Positions 9,911 through 19,014 of a DNA stretch of 64,000 bases are shown here, one piece after another. The position numbers and the translations under genes are program-made. Source of the stretch: CAMFLJ01 sp963702555 (GTDB lineage Bacteria > Actinomycetota > Acidimicrobiia > Acidimicrobiales > Acidimicrobilacustridaceae); contig CAVPCW010000011.1 in assembly GCA_963702555.1 (NCBI GenBank), forward strand, positions 620,001 to 684,000, given 5' to 3'. A model generated the notes under the pieces. The model saw only the letters and a program-made list of their open reading frames with translations. It had not been told where the DNA came from and searched no databases. Position 1 is the stretch's first letter; every line of letters starts with the position of its first letter.

Positions 9911-10316
9911 CGGGCCACCCCCGCCCGCCCGGCGGGCAGGAACTGGGGGAGCACGACGTCGCCGTGGTTACGACGAAGCAGACGTCGACGGCCATGCCGT
10001 TGTGGATCTCGTAGAGGGCGGTGTCGATGAGGTTCGAGACGATCCGGGTGCCCTCCTCGAGATCGACCAGGATCACAACGCGGGGCGCTTCGTCGGGCTC
10101 GGTGGGATGGTGGGAGACGATCCAGGAGTGCACGGTGCCCCGCCCGGTCGACTCCTGGGTGTCGGTGGCGAGCGATCCGCACCGGGCACACATCGGGGCG
10201 GGCGGGTGGCGCAGGGTGCCGCAGTCGGCGCAGCGTTGGATGAGGAGCTTCTCCTCGCGCGCCCCCTCCCAGAAGAAGGCGTCGTCGGCGTTGGGGATCG
10301 GTGGCTTCACGGCCAT
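9907..10316 (-). CDS. DUF35 OB-fold / zinc-ribbon protein, frameshifted
   Basis: A protein of about 136 residues. The zinc ribbon is visible as CADCGTLRHPPAPMCARCGS (two CxxC pairs), followed by an OB-fold (GRGTVHSWIVSHH, EGTRIVSNLI). DUF35 proteins bind thiolases or hydratases and present acyl-CoA substrates. One base appears to be missing near 9967: the natural C-terminus GDVVLPQFLPAGRAGVAR is read in a different frame from the N-terminal part. The start ATG 10316 shares one base with the CoA-transferase stop (TGATG) and its own stop overlaps the thiolase start, so translation is coupled along the operon. Confidence 0.85.
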
Positions 10317-12746
10317 CAGCGGGCGCGCTCCTGGGTGAGGGTGGACTGCTTGACGACGCCGTCGGCGAGGAGGGCGTCGATGTCGGCCTGCGGGTAGCCG
10401 AGGTCGCCGAGGAGGGCGACGGTGTCGTGGCCGACGATCAGTGGCGGGCCGGCGATCCGGCTGGGCGTGTCGGAGAACGACCACAGATGGCCGAACTGGC
10501 GGAACTCGCCGACCTGCGCCTGCTGGGTGACGCCGACGAGGCCGGCGTCGACGTAGGTGGGGTCGGAGAAGAAGCGGGTGACGAACCCGGCGTCGACGAC
10601 CTCGCACGCCACGCCGGCGGCGTCGAGGCGCTGGAACCAGCTCGCCGCGTCGGCCGACGCCAGGGCCGTGCCCACGGCGCGTCGTGGCCGCGGCAGGGTC
10701 GGAGAGGTCGAGGCCATCGAGCCCGAGCACGTCGGCGAGGGCCTTGCGCTGCCCGTCGTCGCCGTCGGGGACGGCCAGGCAGATCCAGCCGTCGGCGGTC
10801 TCGTGGAGGCGTTGCAGCGGGCCGACCCCGAACTGGTCGCGGTCGAGGCGGGGGCGGTCGACGCCGTTGCCGTCGGCGTCGACCCACACGTAGGACGTGT
10901 TGAGCAGGCCGGCGGCCAGGATGTTGGTGGTGAGGAACTGGCCCTCGCCGGTGCGCTCGCGGTGCAGCAGCGCCTGGATGATCCCGATGGCGGACAGGAA
11001 GCCGTTGCCGGTGTCGCCGAACGACGTGAGGCTCCAGATCGGCTTGCCGCCCTCGCCGACGGCGCCGTCCTCCCACTCGATGCCCGACAGGCAGGCGCCG
11101 GTCTGGTCGTTGCCGGGGAGGTGGGCCCGCTTCGGGTCGAAGCCGGCGGTGTGGCAGTAGATCAGCGCCGGGTTGATCTTCTTCAGCGACTCGTAGTCGA
11201 CCCCGAGGCGCTCGGCGGCCTCGTAGCGCATGTTGTGCTGCACCACGTCGGCCCGCTCGACGAGGCGGTGGAGGATCTCCATCGCCCGCGGGTCCTTGAG
11301 GTTCAGCGAGATCGACTGCTTGCCCCGGTTGGCGCAGAAGGCGATGTGGGTGGCGTGCCAGAAGTCGTCCCACAGGGTGTTGGTCTTGATGACCGTGGCG
11401 CCGAGATCGGAGAGCACCTGGGTGCCCCACGGCCCGGCGATGGCCAGGCCGAGGTCGAGCACGACCACGCCCTCGAGCGGGGCGCTGAGGTCGCGGGGCT
11501 GGGCCGGCCCATCGACCGGTCGGGGAGGGATGCCGAGCTCGGCGAGGATCTCGTCGGTGTGCTGCCCGGCCGTGGGGGAGGGGCCCTGCACCGCGCCGGG
11601 TGAGCCGACCATGTCGACCAGCACGCCGGCGTGGCGGATGCGGCCGACCTCGGGGTCGTCGACCTCGACGACCATGCCGGCGTCGAAGAGGTCGGGGTCG
11701 AGCAGGGCCTCCTCGACCGAGCGCACCCGCTGGAGGGGCACACCGACCTCGGCCGCGGTCGCCACCCAGTCGTCGGCGGGGAAGCGGGCGTAGGCCGCCT
11801 TCATCTCGGGGTGGTAGTGGGCGAGCACGACGAGCTCGCTGTAGTCGGGGCCGATGCGGCTCGGGTCCTCCCGCGGGGCCTTGGCCGCCTCGGGGTCGAG
11901 CCGGTCGCCCTCGGAGACGCCGAGGGCGAAGGCGGGGTTCGGCACCCAGTTCTGGATCCAGCGGCCGTCGCTGCAGAGGAAGTGGCCCTTGCTGCCGCGG
12001 GGGTCCATGATCCAGCACAGGTAGCCGTCGGCGTGGGGGTTCTCGGGCTTCTGCCAGGCGCCGGCCGTGGCTGCCAGCACGCCCTGGAGGAGCGAGGTCT
12101 CGACCCACTGGCCCCGGCCGGTGCGGGTACGGGCGAGGAGGGCGGCGGTGATGCCCGTGGTGGCGAGGAACGCGGCGCCCAGGCTGGGCCAGGCCGAGCG
12201 GGGGTAGAGGGGGCCGTCGCGCTCGGGGCCGTCGGCACAGCCCGGCGGGATGTCGAGGGAGTCGAGCTCGACGGGCAGGTCGCACAGCACCCCGATGGTG
12301 GTGCCGACCCGGCCCCGCTGCTCCCAGTGCAGGCCGGTGCGGGCGGCGACCAGCGCGTCGACGGCGGGGCGGTCGCGCTCGGGCACATGGCGGCCGTAGG
12401 CGGTGATCGAGCAGAGGACGAGGCGGGGGTTGCGGGCCTGCAGGGTGTCCCAGTCGAGGCCGAGCCCGGCGGCCTCGCCGGGCGCGAAGTTCTCGACGAC
12501 GACGTCGGCGCGCTCGATGAGCTGCAGGAGGCGCTCGTGGTCGGCGGCGTCGTGGAGGTCGAGCTCGACGCTGCGCTTGCCCCGGTGCCACACCCGGGCG
12601 CCCGAGAGCGAGCGGGTCGGGTCGCCGCCGGGCGGCTCGACCTTCACCACGTCGGCGCCGTGGTCGGCGAGCAGCATCGTGGCCATCGGACCTGCCATCC
12701 CCGTGGTCAGGTCGATGACGCGGGTTCCCCCCAAGGATCCGGTCAT
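10316..12746 (-). CDS. double-domain CaiB/BaiF (class III) CoA-transferase, frameshifted
   Basis: About 810 residues with two complete class III CoA-transferase units in tandem. Each begins with the family signature (GGTRVIDLTTGMAGPMATMLLADHGADVVKVEPP; then GVVVLDLGLAIAGPWGTQVLSDLGATVIK), and each has an Asp at the expected nucleophile position (RPAVDALVAARTG and GNDQTGACLSG). Such enzymes move CoA between carboxylic acids without free intermediates. One extra base near 10682 shifts the frame inside the second unit; the rest continues as AVGTALASADAASW down to the stop at 10318. ATG 12746 is preceded by TACAAC with 6 bases between, so the operon may be leaderless. It is the first gene of the five-gene operon. 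Confidence 0.88.
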
Positions 12747-12752
12747 GGCGCC

Positions 12753-12758
12753 GTTGTA
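12753..12758 (-). promoter_or_regulatory. -10 element of the CoA-transferase operon
   Basis: Read on the minus strand this is TACAAC, 6 bases before the ATG at 12746. That spacing places the transcription start at or near the first codon, the pattern seen at many other starts here. It lies just downstream of the 15-bp palindrome. Confidence 0.45.
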
Positions 12759-12763
12759 GTCGC

Positions 12764-12778
12764 CCAAAAGACTTTTGG
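12764..12778. promoter_or_regulatory. 15-bp palindromic operator, probable TetR site
   Basis: CCAAAAG-A-CTTTTGG is a perfect palindrome with a single central base, an A/T-rich island in very GC-rich DNA. It sits 5 bases upstream of the -10 element of the operon that ends with a TetR gene, where a bound repressor would block RNA polymerase. The link to that TetR protein is inference from position. Confidence 0.55.
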
Positions 12779-12839
12779 CAATGCCCCACATCACATCGGT
12801 GGATCGGCCCGGCCGTCGGTCGCGGCGCGAGCATCGGGC

Positions 12840-13274
12840 ATGCCGTTCGTCGTGCAACAACTTCGTGAGGACCCGACCATCGACGTGCTGGTCACCGAGG
12901 CCGCCACGGGATCGCCCGTTCGCATGGTCGTGCTCGCGGGCGTTGCAGCGGTCGCACCCGAGTCGACGCCTGCGTTCCGGGTGTCGGTGAGCGGCCGCCA
13001 GCCGGGCGCCGACTCGGCCGCCTTCTACCTCCCGGCCGCTCCGGGGATCGCCGCGGGTGTCGAGGTGCGCGCCCACGCCGAGGCCTCGCTGGCCCAGATG
13101 GTGGTCGGCTCGCACCGCGACAACGTCGACGTGATCTACGGCGTGGGCGACGTCGTGGCCACGCTGACCCCCTCGACCGACGGCGACTGGCAGTGGGTGC
13201 AGCTCTCGTTCAACTGCTACGGCGCCCTGCCGATGGCCGTGCGCTACCGGGTCACGGTGTTCCTGCCGGCCTGA
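12840..13274 (+). CDS. uncharacterised 144-residue protein
   Basis: Starts MPFVVQQLREDPTIDVLVTE at ATG 12840 and ends RYRVTVFLPA. The composition is normal (Trp, Tyr, Cys, Asn present) and hydrophobic and polar residues alternate as in a beta-rich domain (MVVLAGVAAV, FRVSVSG, WQWVQLSFNCYG). No signal peptide or membrane span is evident. It is divergent from the CoA-transferase operon, so the 12764-12778 palindrome could affect it too. I do not recognise a family. An in-frame extension upstream (GNAPHHIGG...) cannot be excluded. Confidence 0.6.
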   Translation: MPFVVQQLREDPTIDVLVTEAATGSPVRMVVLAGVAAVAPESTPAFRVSVSGRQPGADSAAFYLPAAPGIAAGVEVRAHAEASLAQMVVGSHRDNVDVIYGVGDVVATLTPSTDGDWQWVQLSFNCYGALPMAVRYRVTVFLPA

Positions 13275-13305
13275 CCCGACGTCGCGGCTGGGTACTGTCC
13301 CCGTC

Positions 13306-14268
13306 GTGAGTGAGCCGGTGCGCATCGAGTTCGACGTGACGGCGGTGGCGCCGGCCGGGGCCACGGTCGAGGTCGGCGACCTCTTCCTCCCCGACGACGC
13401 AGCCGAACGAGGGTCGCTCGACCTCGTCGTCTGCGTGCCCGGCGGTGGCATGACCCGGCGGTGGTTCGACCTCCCCGAGTCGTTGCCCGGGCGGTGGTCG
13501 CTGGCCCGTCACCTGGTCGACGACCACGGCCTCGCCGTGCTGACCCTCGACCACCTCGGCACCGGCGACAGCCCTGCCCCCGACGACCCGTACACGCTGA
13601 TCCCGAGGGTCGTCGCCGCTGTGCACGCTCACGTCGTGGCCGATGCGGTAGCCCGGCTGCGGGGCGGTGACCTCGCTCCGGGCGTCGGGCCGGTGGCCGT
13701 GGGTCGGGTGGTGGGAGTGGGTCACTCGATGGGGGCGATGATCACCGTGCAGCAGCAGGCCCGCCACCGCAGCTACGACGGCATCGCCCTGCTCGGGTTC
13801 GGTGGGGCCGGGCTGCCCGAGTACCTCAACGACGAGGAGCGCGGCTACGCCGGCGACCTCGACGAGCTCGAGCTGGCGCTGCCCACACTGGTCGCGGCCC
13901 GGTTCGGTGGGGCCTTGGCCCCGTCGAAGCGCGAGGTCCGCGAACGGGCCCCCGGTGCGCCCCTCACCCCGGGCGACCTGCTCGGCCCCGCCACCGGCGC
14001 CCTGCTCACCCTCGGCGGTCTGACGTCGATGATCCCCGGCACGAGCGATCGCGAGATGGCCGCCATCGACGTGCCCGTGCTCGTGGCCGTGGGGGAGAAC
14101 GACATCGTGCGGGAGGTCGAGCGCCTGCCGCAGCTGTTCACCTCCACACCCGAACTCACCGGGTTCGTGCTGCCCGGGTCGGGCCACAACCACGTGATCG
14201 CTGCCGAGCGGCTGCTGCTCTTCGACGAGCTCGGCCGGTGGGTGGCCGCGCTGGGTGCGGCAGGTTGA
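13306..14268 (+). CDS. alpha/beta hydrolase
   Basis: A 320-residue cytoplasmic hydrolase. The nucleophile elbow is GHSMGA, the acid is probably the Asp in AVGENDIVREV, and the His is in GSGHNHVIAAE; the oxyanion segment is CVPGGGMT. The substrate is unknown. TACTGT lies 7 bases before GTG 13306, so the gene probably has its own leaderless promoter. It is convergent with the NTF2-like gene 20 bases downstream. Confidence 0.8.
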   Translation: MSEPVRIEFDVTAVAPAGATVEVGDLFLPDDAAERGSLDLVVCVPGGGMTRRWFDLPESLPGRWSLARHLVDDHGLAVLTLDHLGTGDSPAPDDPYTLIPRVVAAVHAHVVADAVARLRGGDLAPGVGPVAVGRVVGVGHSMGAMITVQQQARHRSYDGIALLGFGGAGLPEYLNDEERGYAGDLDELELALPTLVAARFGGALAPSKREVRERAPGAPLTPGDLLGPATGALLTLGGLTSMIPGTSDREMAAIDVPVLVAVGENDIVREVERLPQLFTSTPELTGFVLPGSGHNHVIAAERLLLFDELGRWVAALGAAG

Positions 14269-14287
14269 GACCCGGCCGTCGGCGTCG

Positions 14288-14635
14288 TCAGGGGGCGATG
14301 TCGAGGCGTTCGATGAGGTCGCCCCTGAGGACGAAGCGGTAGCTGAGGTCGACCGTGCCGCCGGGGAAGTCGCCGGCCAGGTGGTTGTGGACGATCCACG
14401 TCCGGTCGTCCTCCCGCTCCGCCCCGACCAGGGTCCGGGTGAAGGTGAACTCGCTGGCCGCGGTCTGGAGCCATCGACGGACCTCGTCGGTTCCGACGTG
14501 GGACGAGCCGTCATCGGACACCGTCGCGTCCGGGGTGAAGGCCGCGACCGCTGTCTCGGTGTCGCGCTGGTCGTGGGCCGCCTGGTAGCGCCCGATGACC
14601 TCGGGCACCTCGGTCAGGTCGTCGGTCGATGTCAC
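14288..14635 (-). CDS. SnoaL/NTF2-like protein
   Basis: A 115-residue cone-fold protein. It has the usual pattern: a first helix (IGRYQAAHDQRDTETAVAAF) followed by TPDATVSDDG, a middle helix (VRRWLQTAA) and strands TWIVHNHLAGDFPGGTVDLSYRFVLRGDLIERLDI. Related proteins are isomerases, cyclases or binding proteins. I chose GTG 14635 because the domain begins right after it; the open frame continues upstream without meaning. It is divergent from the HNH-like gene, with about 135 bases between it and the short leader ORF. Confidence 0.75.
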   Translation of the reverse strand: MTSTDDLTEVPEVIGRYQAAHDQRDTETAVAAFTPDATVSDDGSSHVGTDEVRRWLQTAASEFTFTRTLVGAEREDDRTWIVHNHLAGDFPGGTVDLSYRFVLRGDLIERLDIAP

Positions 14636-14770
14636 GCGTCGTGCTCCCGTCGTGCGGCGGTGGAACCGGCAGTCTCGCGTCGCACCGTGCCGGTTCCACC
14701 TCGTCCACCCGGGTCCGGCGCGAGCGGAGGTCGCGCTCGGCCCCCGTCCCGCGGGTACCGTCTCGCAGCC

Positions 14771-14812
14771 ATGGCCCCACTCCCTCGCCGCCGCCCCGAG
14801 ACCCACCGATGA
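14771..14812 (+). CDS. 13-residue leader ORF coupled to the HNH-like gene
   Basis: ATG 14771 opens MAPLPRRRPETHR and its TGA overlaps the ATG of the next gene (ATGA at 14809-14812). A TACCGT element lies 9 bases before it, so this short ORF may be the first thing translated on a leaderless message and may feed ribosomes to the HNH-like gene, which has no good ribosome binding site. It is an inference from layout. Confidence 0.4.
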   Translation: MAPLPRRRPETHR

Positions 14813-15255
14813 GCCGGCTCGACGAGGTCGGCGAGCGCGACGGCTGGCGGTGCTGGATCTGCGACGAGCCGGTCGACCCGGAGATGAGCGTCAACGACCC
14901 GCGGGGGCCGAGCGTCGACTCGGTGACCACGAAGGCCAAGAGCAAGGGCAAGGCCGGCCCGCCGGTCGAGCGCCTCGCCCACCGGGCGTGCAACACCAAG
15001 AAGGGCGCGGTGGCCCCGGTCGTGCCGTGGGCCGACCACCTCTTCGTCGTCGACCCGGCGCCGATCGTGGCCACTGTCGAGCGCTTGCAGCGCAAGGGCG
15101 GTCGCGAGCTCGTCGCCCGGTGCCCCACCGAGGCCGACGCCGAGGTCGCCGCCGACTGGCTGGTCGACCGCATCTCCCGGCTCCAGCCCGACCTGAGCGT
15201 GCGCTCGTCGGTCGAGCAGGGCGGCGGCCAGTACGTGGTGGTCCTCCAGGCCTGA
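14809..15255 (+). CDS. HNH-endonuclease-like zinc-binding protein lacking the first His
   Basis: A 148-residue protein. The frame of an HNH domain is present: CWICDEPVD (first Cys pair), PSVDSVTTKAKSKG, then ERLAHRACNTKKG with the Asn and last Cys. In active HNH nucleases the middle motif reads DHxxP; here it is DSV, so the general-base His appears to be replaced by Ser. The C-terminal 70 residues (ELVARCPTEADAEVAADWLVDRI) look like a separate alpha/beta domain. It may bind zinc and nucleic acid without cutting. The start is fixed by the overlap with the leader ORF. Confidence 0.7.
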   Translation: MSRLDEVGERDGWRCWICDEPVDPEMSVNDPRGPSVDSVTTKAKSKGKAGPPVERLAHRACNTKKGAVAPVVPWADHLFVVDPAPIVATVERLQRKGGRELVARCPTEADAEVAADWLVDRISRLQPDLSVRSSVEQGGGQYVVVLQA

Positions 15256-15261
15256 CCCTCC

Positions 15262-15313
15262 CGAAAGCTGGCTCACCTGCTTCGACCGGCTGCATCAGGT
15301 GAGCCACCTTTCG
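15262..15313. repeat. long hairpin repeat, unit 1
   Basis: An 18-bp stem with a single C-C mismatch (CGAAAGCTGGCTCACCTG with CAGGTGAGCCACCTTTCG) around a 16-base loop. The same design recurs 61 bases downstream. It directly follows the HNH-like gene, so it may act as its terminator, but the duplicated form resembles a REP-type element. Confidence 0.75.
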
Positions 15314-15324
15314 CTGTGACCCGG

Positions 15325-15372
15325 AAAGCTGGCTCACCTGCTTCGGCCGGCTGGACCACGTGAGCCACCTTT
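15325..15372. repeat. long hairpin repeat, unit 2
   Basis: Second copy of the hairpin: AAAGCTGGCTCACCTG pairs with CACGTGAGCCACCTTT, keeping the same C-C mismatch near the base plus one more near the loop. The left arms of the two units share GGAAAGCTGGCTCACCTGCT-like sequence, while the loops differ (TTCGACC and TTCGGCC). Confidence 0.75.
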
Positions 15373-15423
15373 GGTGGGAGGGCATCGCTCAACCTCGGGA
15401 TTGCGGCGGCCGAGACTGTCCGG

Positions 15424-16231
15424 ATGACGGGCGAGGGGGCACTCGAGCGGGACGGTCGCCGGCTGGCGTGGCGCGAGACGGGGGAGGGGCCGGTGCTCCT
15501 GCTCCTGCAGGGCTACTCCGGCACGGCCGCCGACTGGGACCCGACCTTCCTCGGGGAGCTCGCCGCCGGCCACCGGGTCGTGTGCCCGGACCCGCGAGGG
15601 ATGGGCGAGTCGTCGTGGGGCGACCCCGCCAGCCCGGTCACCGTGGCGGGCATGGCGGCCGATGCCCTGGCCGTGCTCGACCACCTCGACGTCGACCGGG
15701 CGCTGGTCGTGGGCTGGTCGATGGGCGGCTTCGTGGCTCAGGCCCTCACCTGCGCCGCGCCGACGCGGGTTCGCGGCCTCGGGCTGATCGGCACCGACGC
15801 GGGCGGGCCTGCCGCCGTGCTCGCCGACCCCACCGACTGGGCCCGCCTGGTCGACACCTCCGGCACGCCGCGCCAGCAGGCCACCCGGCTGCTCGACCTG
15901 CTGTTCCCCCAGCCGCTCGCCACCGAGCTCGACGCCCAGGTGGGTGACCTCGTCGCCCAGGCCAAGGCGATGCTCGACCCGGCGGTGCTGAAGGCCCAGG
16001 AGGCGGCGATCGAGGGATGGCACACGGCGTCGCCGTCCCCTGTGCCTGCCGACGCCCCGCCAGGTGGTGGCGGTGGCCGGCTCGGTCGACGTGGTGATCC
16101 CCGTCGCCAACCTCCCGCTCCTCGCGGCCCGATGGCCGGGCTGTCGCACCGAGGTGATCGTCGGCGCCGGCCACGGGGTGATGGCCCAGGAGCCCCAGCG
16201 GGTGGCGGCCCTCCTGCGCACCCTCGGCTGA
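15424..16231 (+). CDS. alpha/beta hydrolase, frameshifted
   Basis: A hydrolase of about 268 residues: DPRGMGESSWG strand-loop, nucleophile elbow GWSMGG, and the catalytic His in VGAGHGVMAQEPQRV at the end. One extra base near 16055 shifts the frame after HTASPSPVP; the true C-terminal part reads VVAVAGSVDVVIPVANLPLLA and ends at 16231. An element of the form NAGACT lies 6 bases before ATG 15424. The gene is convergent with the CoA ligase gene, 20 bases away. The substrate is unknown. Confidence 0.8.
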
Positions 16232-16251
16232 GCGCCTACTCCTCGACGCCG

Positions 16252-17949
16252 TTACTCCTCGACGAAGTTGGTCTGGCTGTCGCCGGCCAGCACGTTCTTG
16301 AGGACCTTGCCGCTCGGGTTGCGGGGGAGGGGCTCGGTGCGGACCTCGACGTGGGTCGGCACCTTGAACGACGCGAGCGCCTCCGCGCAATGGGCCCGCA
16401 CGTCGTCGTCGGTGATGGAGCTGTCGGCGGTGACCACGACGATGGCCTTGACCTCCTGGCCCAGGTCCGGGTGGTCGACGCCGATCACGGCGGCCTCGAC
16501 GATCTCGTCGTGCTCGTCGAGGCGGTTCTCGACCTCGAACGGGTAGACGTTCTCGCCGCCGCGGATGATGAGGTCGCGCTTGCGGGAGGCGATGTGGAGC
16601 ACGCCACCGTCGAGGCGGCCGAAGTCGCCGGTGTTGAACCACCGGCCGTCGTCGAACGCCTCGGCGTTGGCCGCGTCGTTGCGGTAGTAGCCCGTCATGA
16701 GGAGGGGGCTGCGCACGCAGATGACGCCCTCCTCGCCGTCGGGGAGGACCTCGCCCATGGGGCCGGTGATGCGCACGTCGACGGTGGGCAGGGGCGGCCC
16801 GATGCAGTCGGGGGAGGCGACCAGCATCCAGTTCGGGGCGTACGACACGAGGGCGCCCGTCTCGGTCGAGCCGTAGCCGGTCGACATCGTGTTCTCCAGG
16901 TGGGGGAACGCCGCCTCGACCCGGCGGATGATGTCGGGCGTGGTGGCCGAGCCGCCCATGCCGACCGTGAGCAGCTGCGCCGGGTCGATGCGGTCGATGT
17001 CGTCGTGCTCGACGAGGCGCAGCACGTGGGTGCCGGTGCCGCCCCACAGGTTGATGCCGTAGCGGACGGTGAGGTCGATCACGGTGCCCGCGTCGAACCG
17101 GCCGAGGGGCCACACGGTGGTGGAGCCGGTGTGGATGCTGTTGACGGTGGCCCCCAGGCCCGAGACGTGGAAGAGGGGGAAGACGGCGAGGCGGACGGGG
17201 GGAGGGCCACCCGTCGGGCCGCGGCCGGCGAGGACCATGCCCCGCGCCCCGATGAAGTTCTGCAGCATCGAGTAGGCGATGATCGACCGGTGCGACAGCA
17301 CCGCGGCCTTCGCCCGGCCGGTGGTGCCGCTGGTGAAGATCAGCATCGCCGGGTCGTCCTCGTCGACCGGGTGGTCGGGCAGCGGCGCGTCGGGGGCGTG
17401 GGCGAGCATCGAGGCCAGGTCGGCGTCGAGGTCGACGAGCGGGGCGGTGAGGCCGGCGGGGATGCGCTCGGCCCGGCGGGCGTCGGCCAGCACGACCTTC
17501 GGCTCGGTGAGCTCGAGGGCGTGGCCCATCTCGGTCTCGGTCCACCAGCCGTTCATGGCGACGGCCACCGCGCCGAGTGACAGGCAGGCCCAGAACGACA
17601 GGATCCAGCCCGCCGAGTTGGCCCCGCACAGGGCGACGTTGTCGCCCTTGCCGACGCCGTGGACGTCCTGCAGGTAGCGCGCCACGGAGGCGACCTGGCC
17701 GGAGAGCTCGCCGTAGGTGATCTCGGTGCCGTCGGAGAACGCCATCGCCAGGCGATCGCCGAAGGCGGGGGAGGCGGCGATGAACTCGCGCAGGTTGGCG
17801 GGGCGCTGGGCGAACACCCGCATGGGCTCGCCGAGGACGTCCTCGGTGACGACCTCGAACGGCGAGCCGGGGCCGATGAGGCGGTCGGTGACGGCGAGGA
17901 ACTCGGCGAGGCGCGGGTCGAGATGGGCGGGCACGGTGGCGTCGGTCAC
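16252..17949 (-). CDS. AMP-dependent acyl-CoA synthetase/ligase
   Basis: A 565-residue ANL-superfamily ligase that activates a carboxylic acid to acyl-AMP and then acyl-CoA. Motifs in order: LIFTSGTTGRAKAAVLSHR (P-loop), GYGSTETGALV, FNTGDFGRLDGG (ATP-ribose Asp) and the catalytic Lys in NPSGKVLKNVL near the C-terminus. It is close to medium- or long-chain and cholate/steroid-type FadD enzymes of actinobacteria. GTG 17949 is chosen because the conserved sequence starts just after it (TDATVPAHLDPRLAEFL); the longer open frame upstream overlaps the esterase gene and is not protein-like. No obvious partner gene is adjacent. Confidence 0.9.
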   Translation of the reverse strand: MTDATVPAHLDPRLAEFLAVTDRLIGPGSPFEVVTEDVLGEPMRVFAQRPANLREFIAASPAFGDRLAMAFSDGTEITYGELSGQVASVARYLQDVHGVGKGDNVALCGANSAGWILSFWACLSLGAVAVAMNGWWTETEMGHALELTEPKVVLADARRAERIPAGLTAPLVDLDADLASMLAHAPDAPLPDHPVDEDDPAMLIFTSGTTGRAKAAVLSHRSIIAYSMLQNFIGARGMVLAGRGPTGGPPPVRLAVFPLFHVSGLGATVNSIHTGSTTVWPLGRFDAGTVIDLTVRYGINLWGGTGTHVLRLVEHDDIDRIDPAQLLTVGMGGSATTPDIIRRVEAAFPHLENTMSTGYGSTETGALVSYAPNWMLVASPDCIGPPLPTVDVRITGPMGEVLPDGEEGVICVRSPLLMTGYYRNDAANAEAFDDGRWFNTGDFGRLDGGVLHIASRKRDLIIRGGENVYPFEVENRLDEHDEIVEAAVIGVDHPDLGQEVKAIVVVTADSSITDDDVRAHCAEALASFKVPTHVEVRTEPLPRNPSGKVLKNVLAGDSQTNFVEE

Positions 17950-17993
17950 GGCTGCGGATCGTAGGCCGGTCGCCGGGTGGCCGCCCTCGGAAC

Positions 17994-18995
17994 TCAGGTG
18001 CCGAGCACCTGCCGGAGCCAGGCGATCGTGGGGTCGAGGACCTCGGCGTCGAAGCGGGCGTCCATGTGGGTGGCGCCGGGCAGGATCGTCACCTGGGGGG
18101 TCTGGCCGGCTTCCTCCAGCGCGCCGATGAGCAACTCGGACTGGCCGATGTCGACCACGCAGTCGTCGTCGCCATGGGCGATCGAGAACGGCGGCAGCAC
18201 GGTGGCCGTCGGTATGTAGGTGATCGGGTCGGCGAGCTCGGCCAGCTCGATGTCGGTCTGCAGCGGCTCGCCCAGCCAGCGCGACTCGTAGGAGTCGGTG
18301 GCGTCGTGGTCGTAGGGGTCGGGGCAGACGCCGTCGTCGAGTGCCTGGCGGCGCATGGCCAGCAGGTCGGTCGGGCCGAACCAGTCGACGACGGCCTGCA
18401 CGGCCGAGGACGTGTCGGCGTTGCCGAGGGCGGGGTCGTCGAAGATCGTGGGCTGGTCGCCGGTGGTGCCGAGGATGGCGGCCAGGTTGGCGCCGGCCGA
18501 CTCGCCCCACGCGGCGATGCGGGCCGGGTCGAGGCCGTGGGCGGCGGCGTTGGCGCGCAGCCAGCGGATGGCGGCCTTGGCGTCGCGCGGGGCGGCCGGG
18601 AACGGGGCCTCCTGTGAGAACCGGTAGTCGATGCTGGCCACCGCGAAGCCGGCGGCGAGCAGGTCGGGGAGCTTCGAGCGGACCTGGTCCTTGTCGCCCT
18701 CGACCCAGCCGCCACCGTGGACGAACACGACCAGCGGGACCGGCTCGGCGGCGTTCTCCGGTATCCAGAGGTCGAGCACCTGGGCCGGGGTGGATGCCGG
18801 GCCGGCATAGGGCTGGTCGGCGAGGACTGGTGCCAGATCGCGACGAGCCGTCTCGCCGGTGGTGTCGGTGGTCTCGTCGGCGGGGCTGGCGTCGGCCGAG
18901 CCGTCACCGCCGCAGCCGGCGAGGGCGAACGCCAGGGCGAGAGCGACTGCGGCGACGAGCGCGGCGACGGGTGCGGTGCGGGTGCGGGGGGACAC
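17994..18995 (-). CDS. secreted lipoprotein esterase of the BD-FAE/HSL type
   Basis: A 333-residue exported hydrolase. The signal peptide (VAALVAAVALALAFALAGC) ends in a lipobox LAGC, followed by an acidic, Thr-rich linker. The catalytic domain has the oxyanion motif HGGGW, nucleophile GESAG, the Asp in AHGDDDCVVD and the His in PGATHMDA. Such enzymes cleave ester or formamide bonds in small substrates. It starts at GTG 18995, 19 bases after the stop of the second esterase gene on the same strand, so both are probably co-transcribed. Confidence 0.88.
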   Translation of the reverse strand: MSPRTRTAPVAALVAAVALALAFALAGCGGDGSADASPADETTDTTGETARRDLAPVLADQPYAGPASTPAQVLDLWIPENAAEPVPLVVFVHGGGWVEGDKDQVRSKLPDLLAAGFAVASIDYRFSQEAPFPAAPRDAKAAIRWLRANAAAHGLDPARIAAWGESAGANLAAILGTTGDQPTIFDDPALGNADTSSAVQAVVDWFGPTDLLAMRRQALDDGVCPDPYDHDATDSYESRWLGEPLQTDIELAELADPITYIPTATVLPPFSIAHGDDDCVVDIGQSELLIGALEEAGQTPQVTILPGATHMDARFDAEVLDPTIAWLRQVLGT

Positions 18996-19014
18996 GGGTG
19001 GGGATCGGCCGCGA

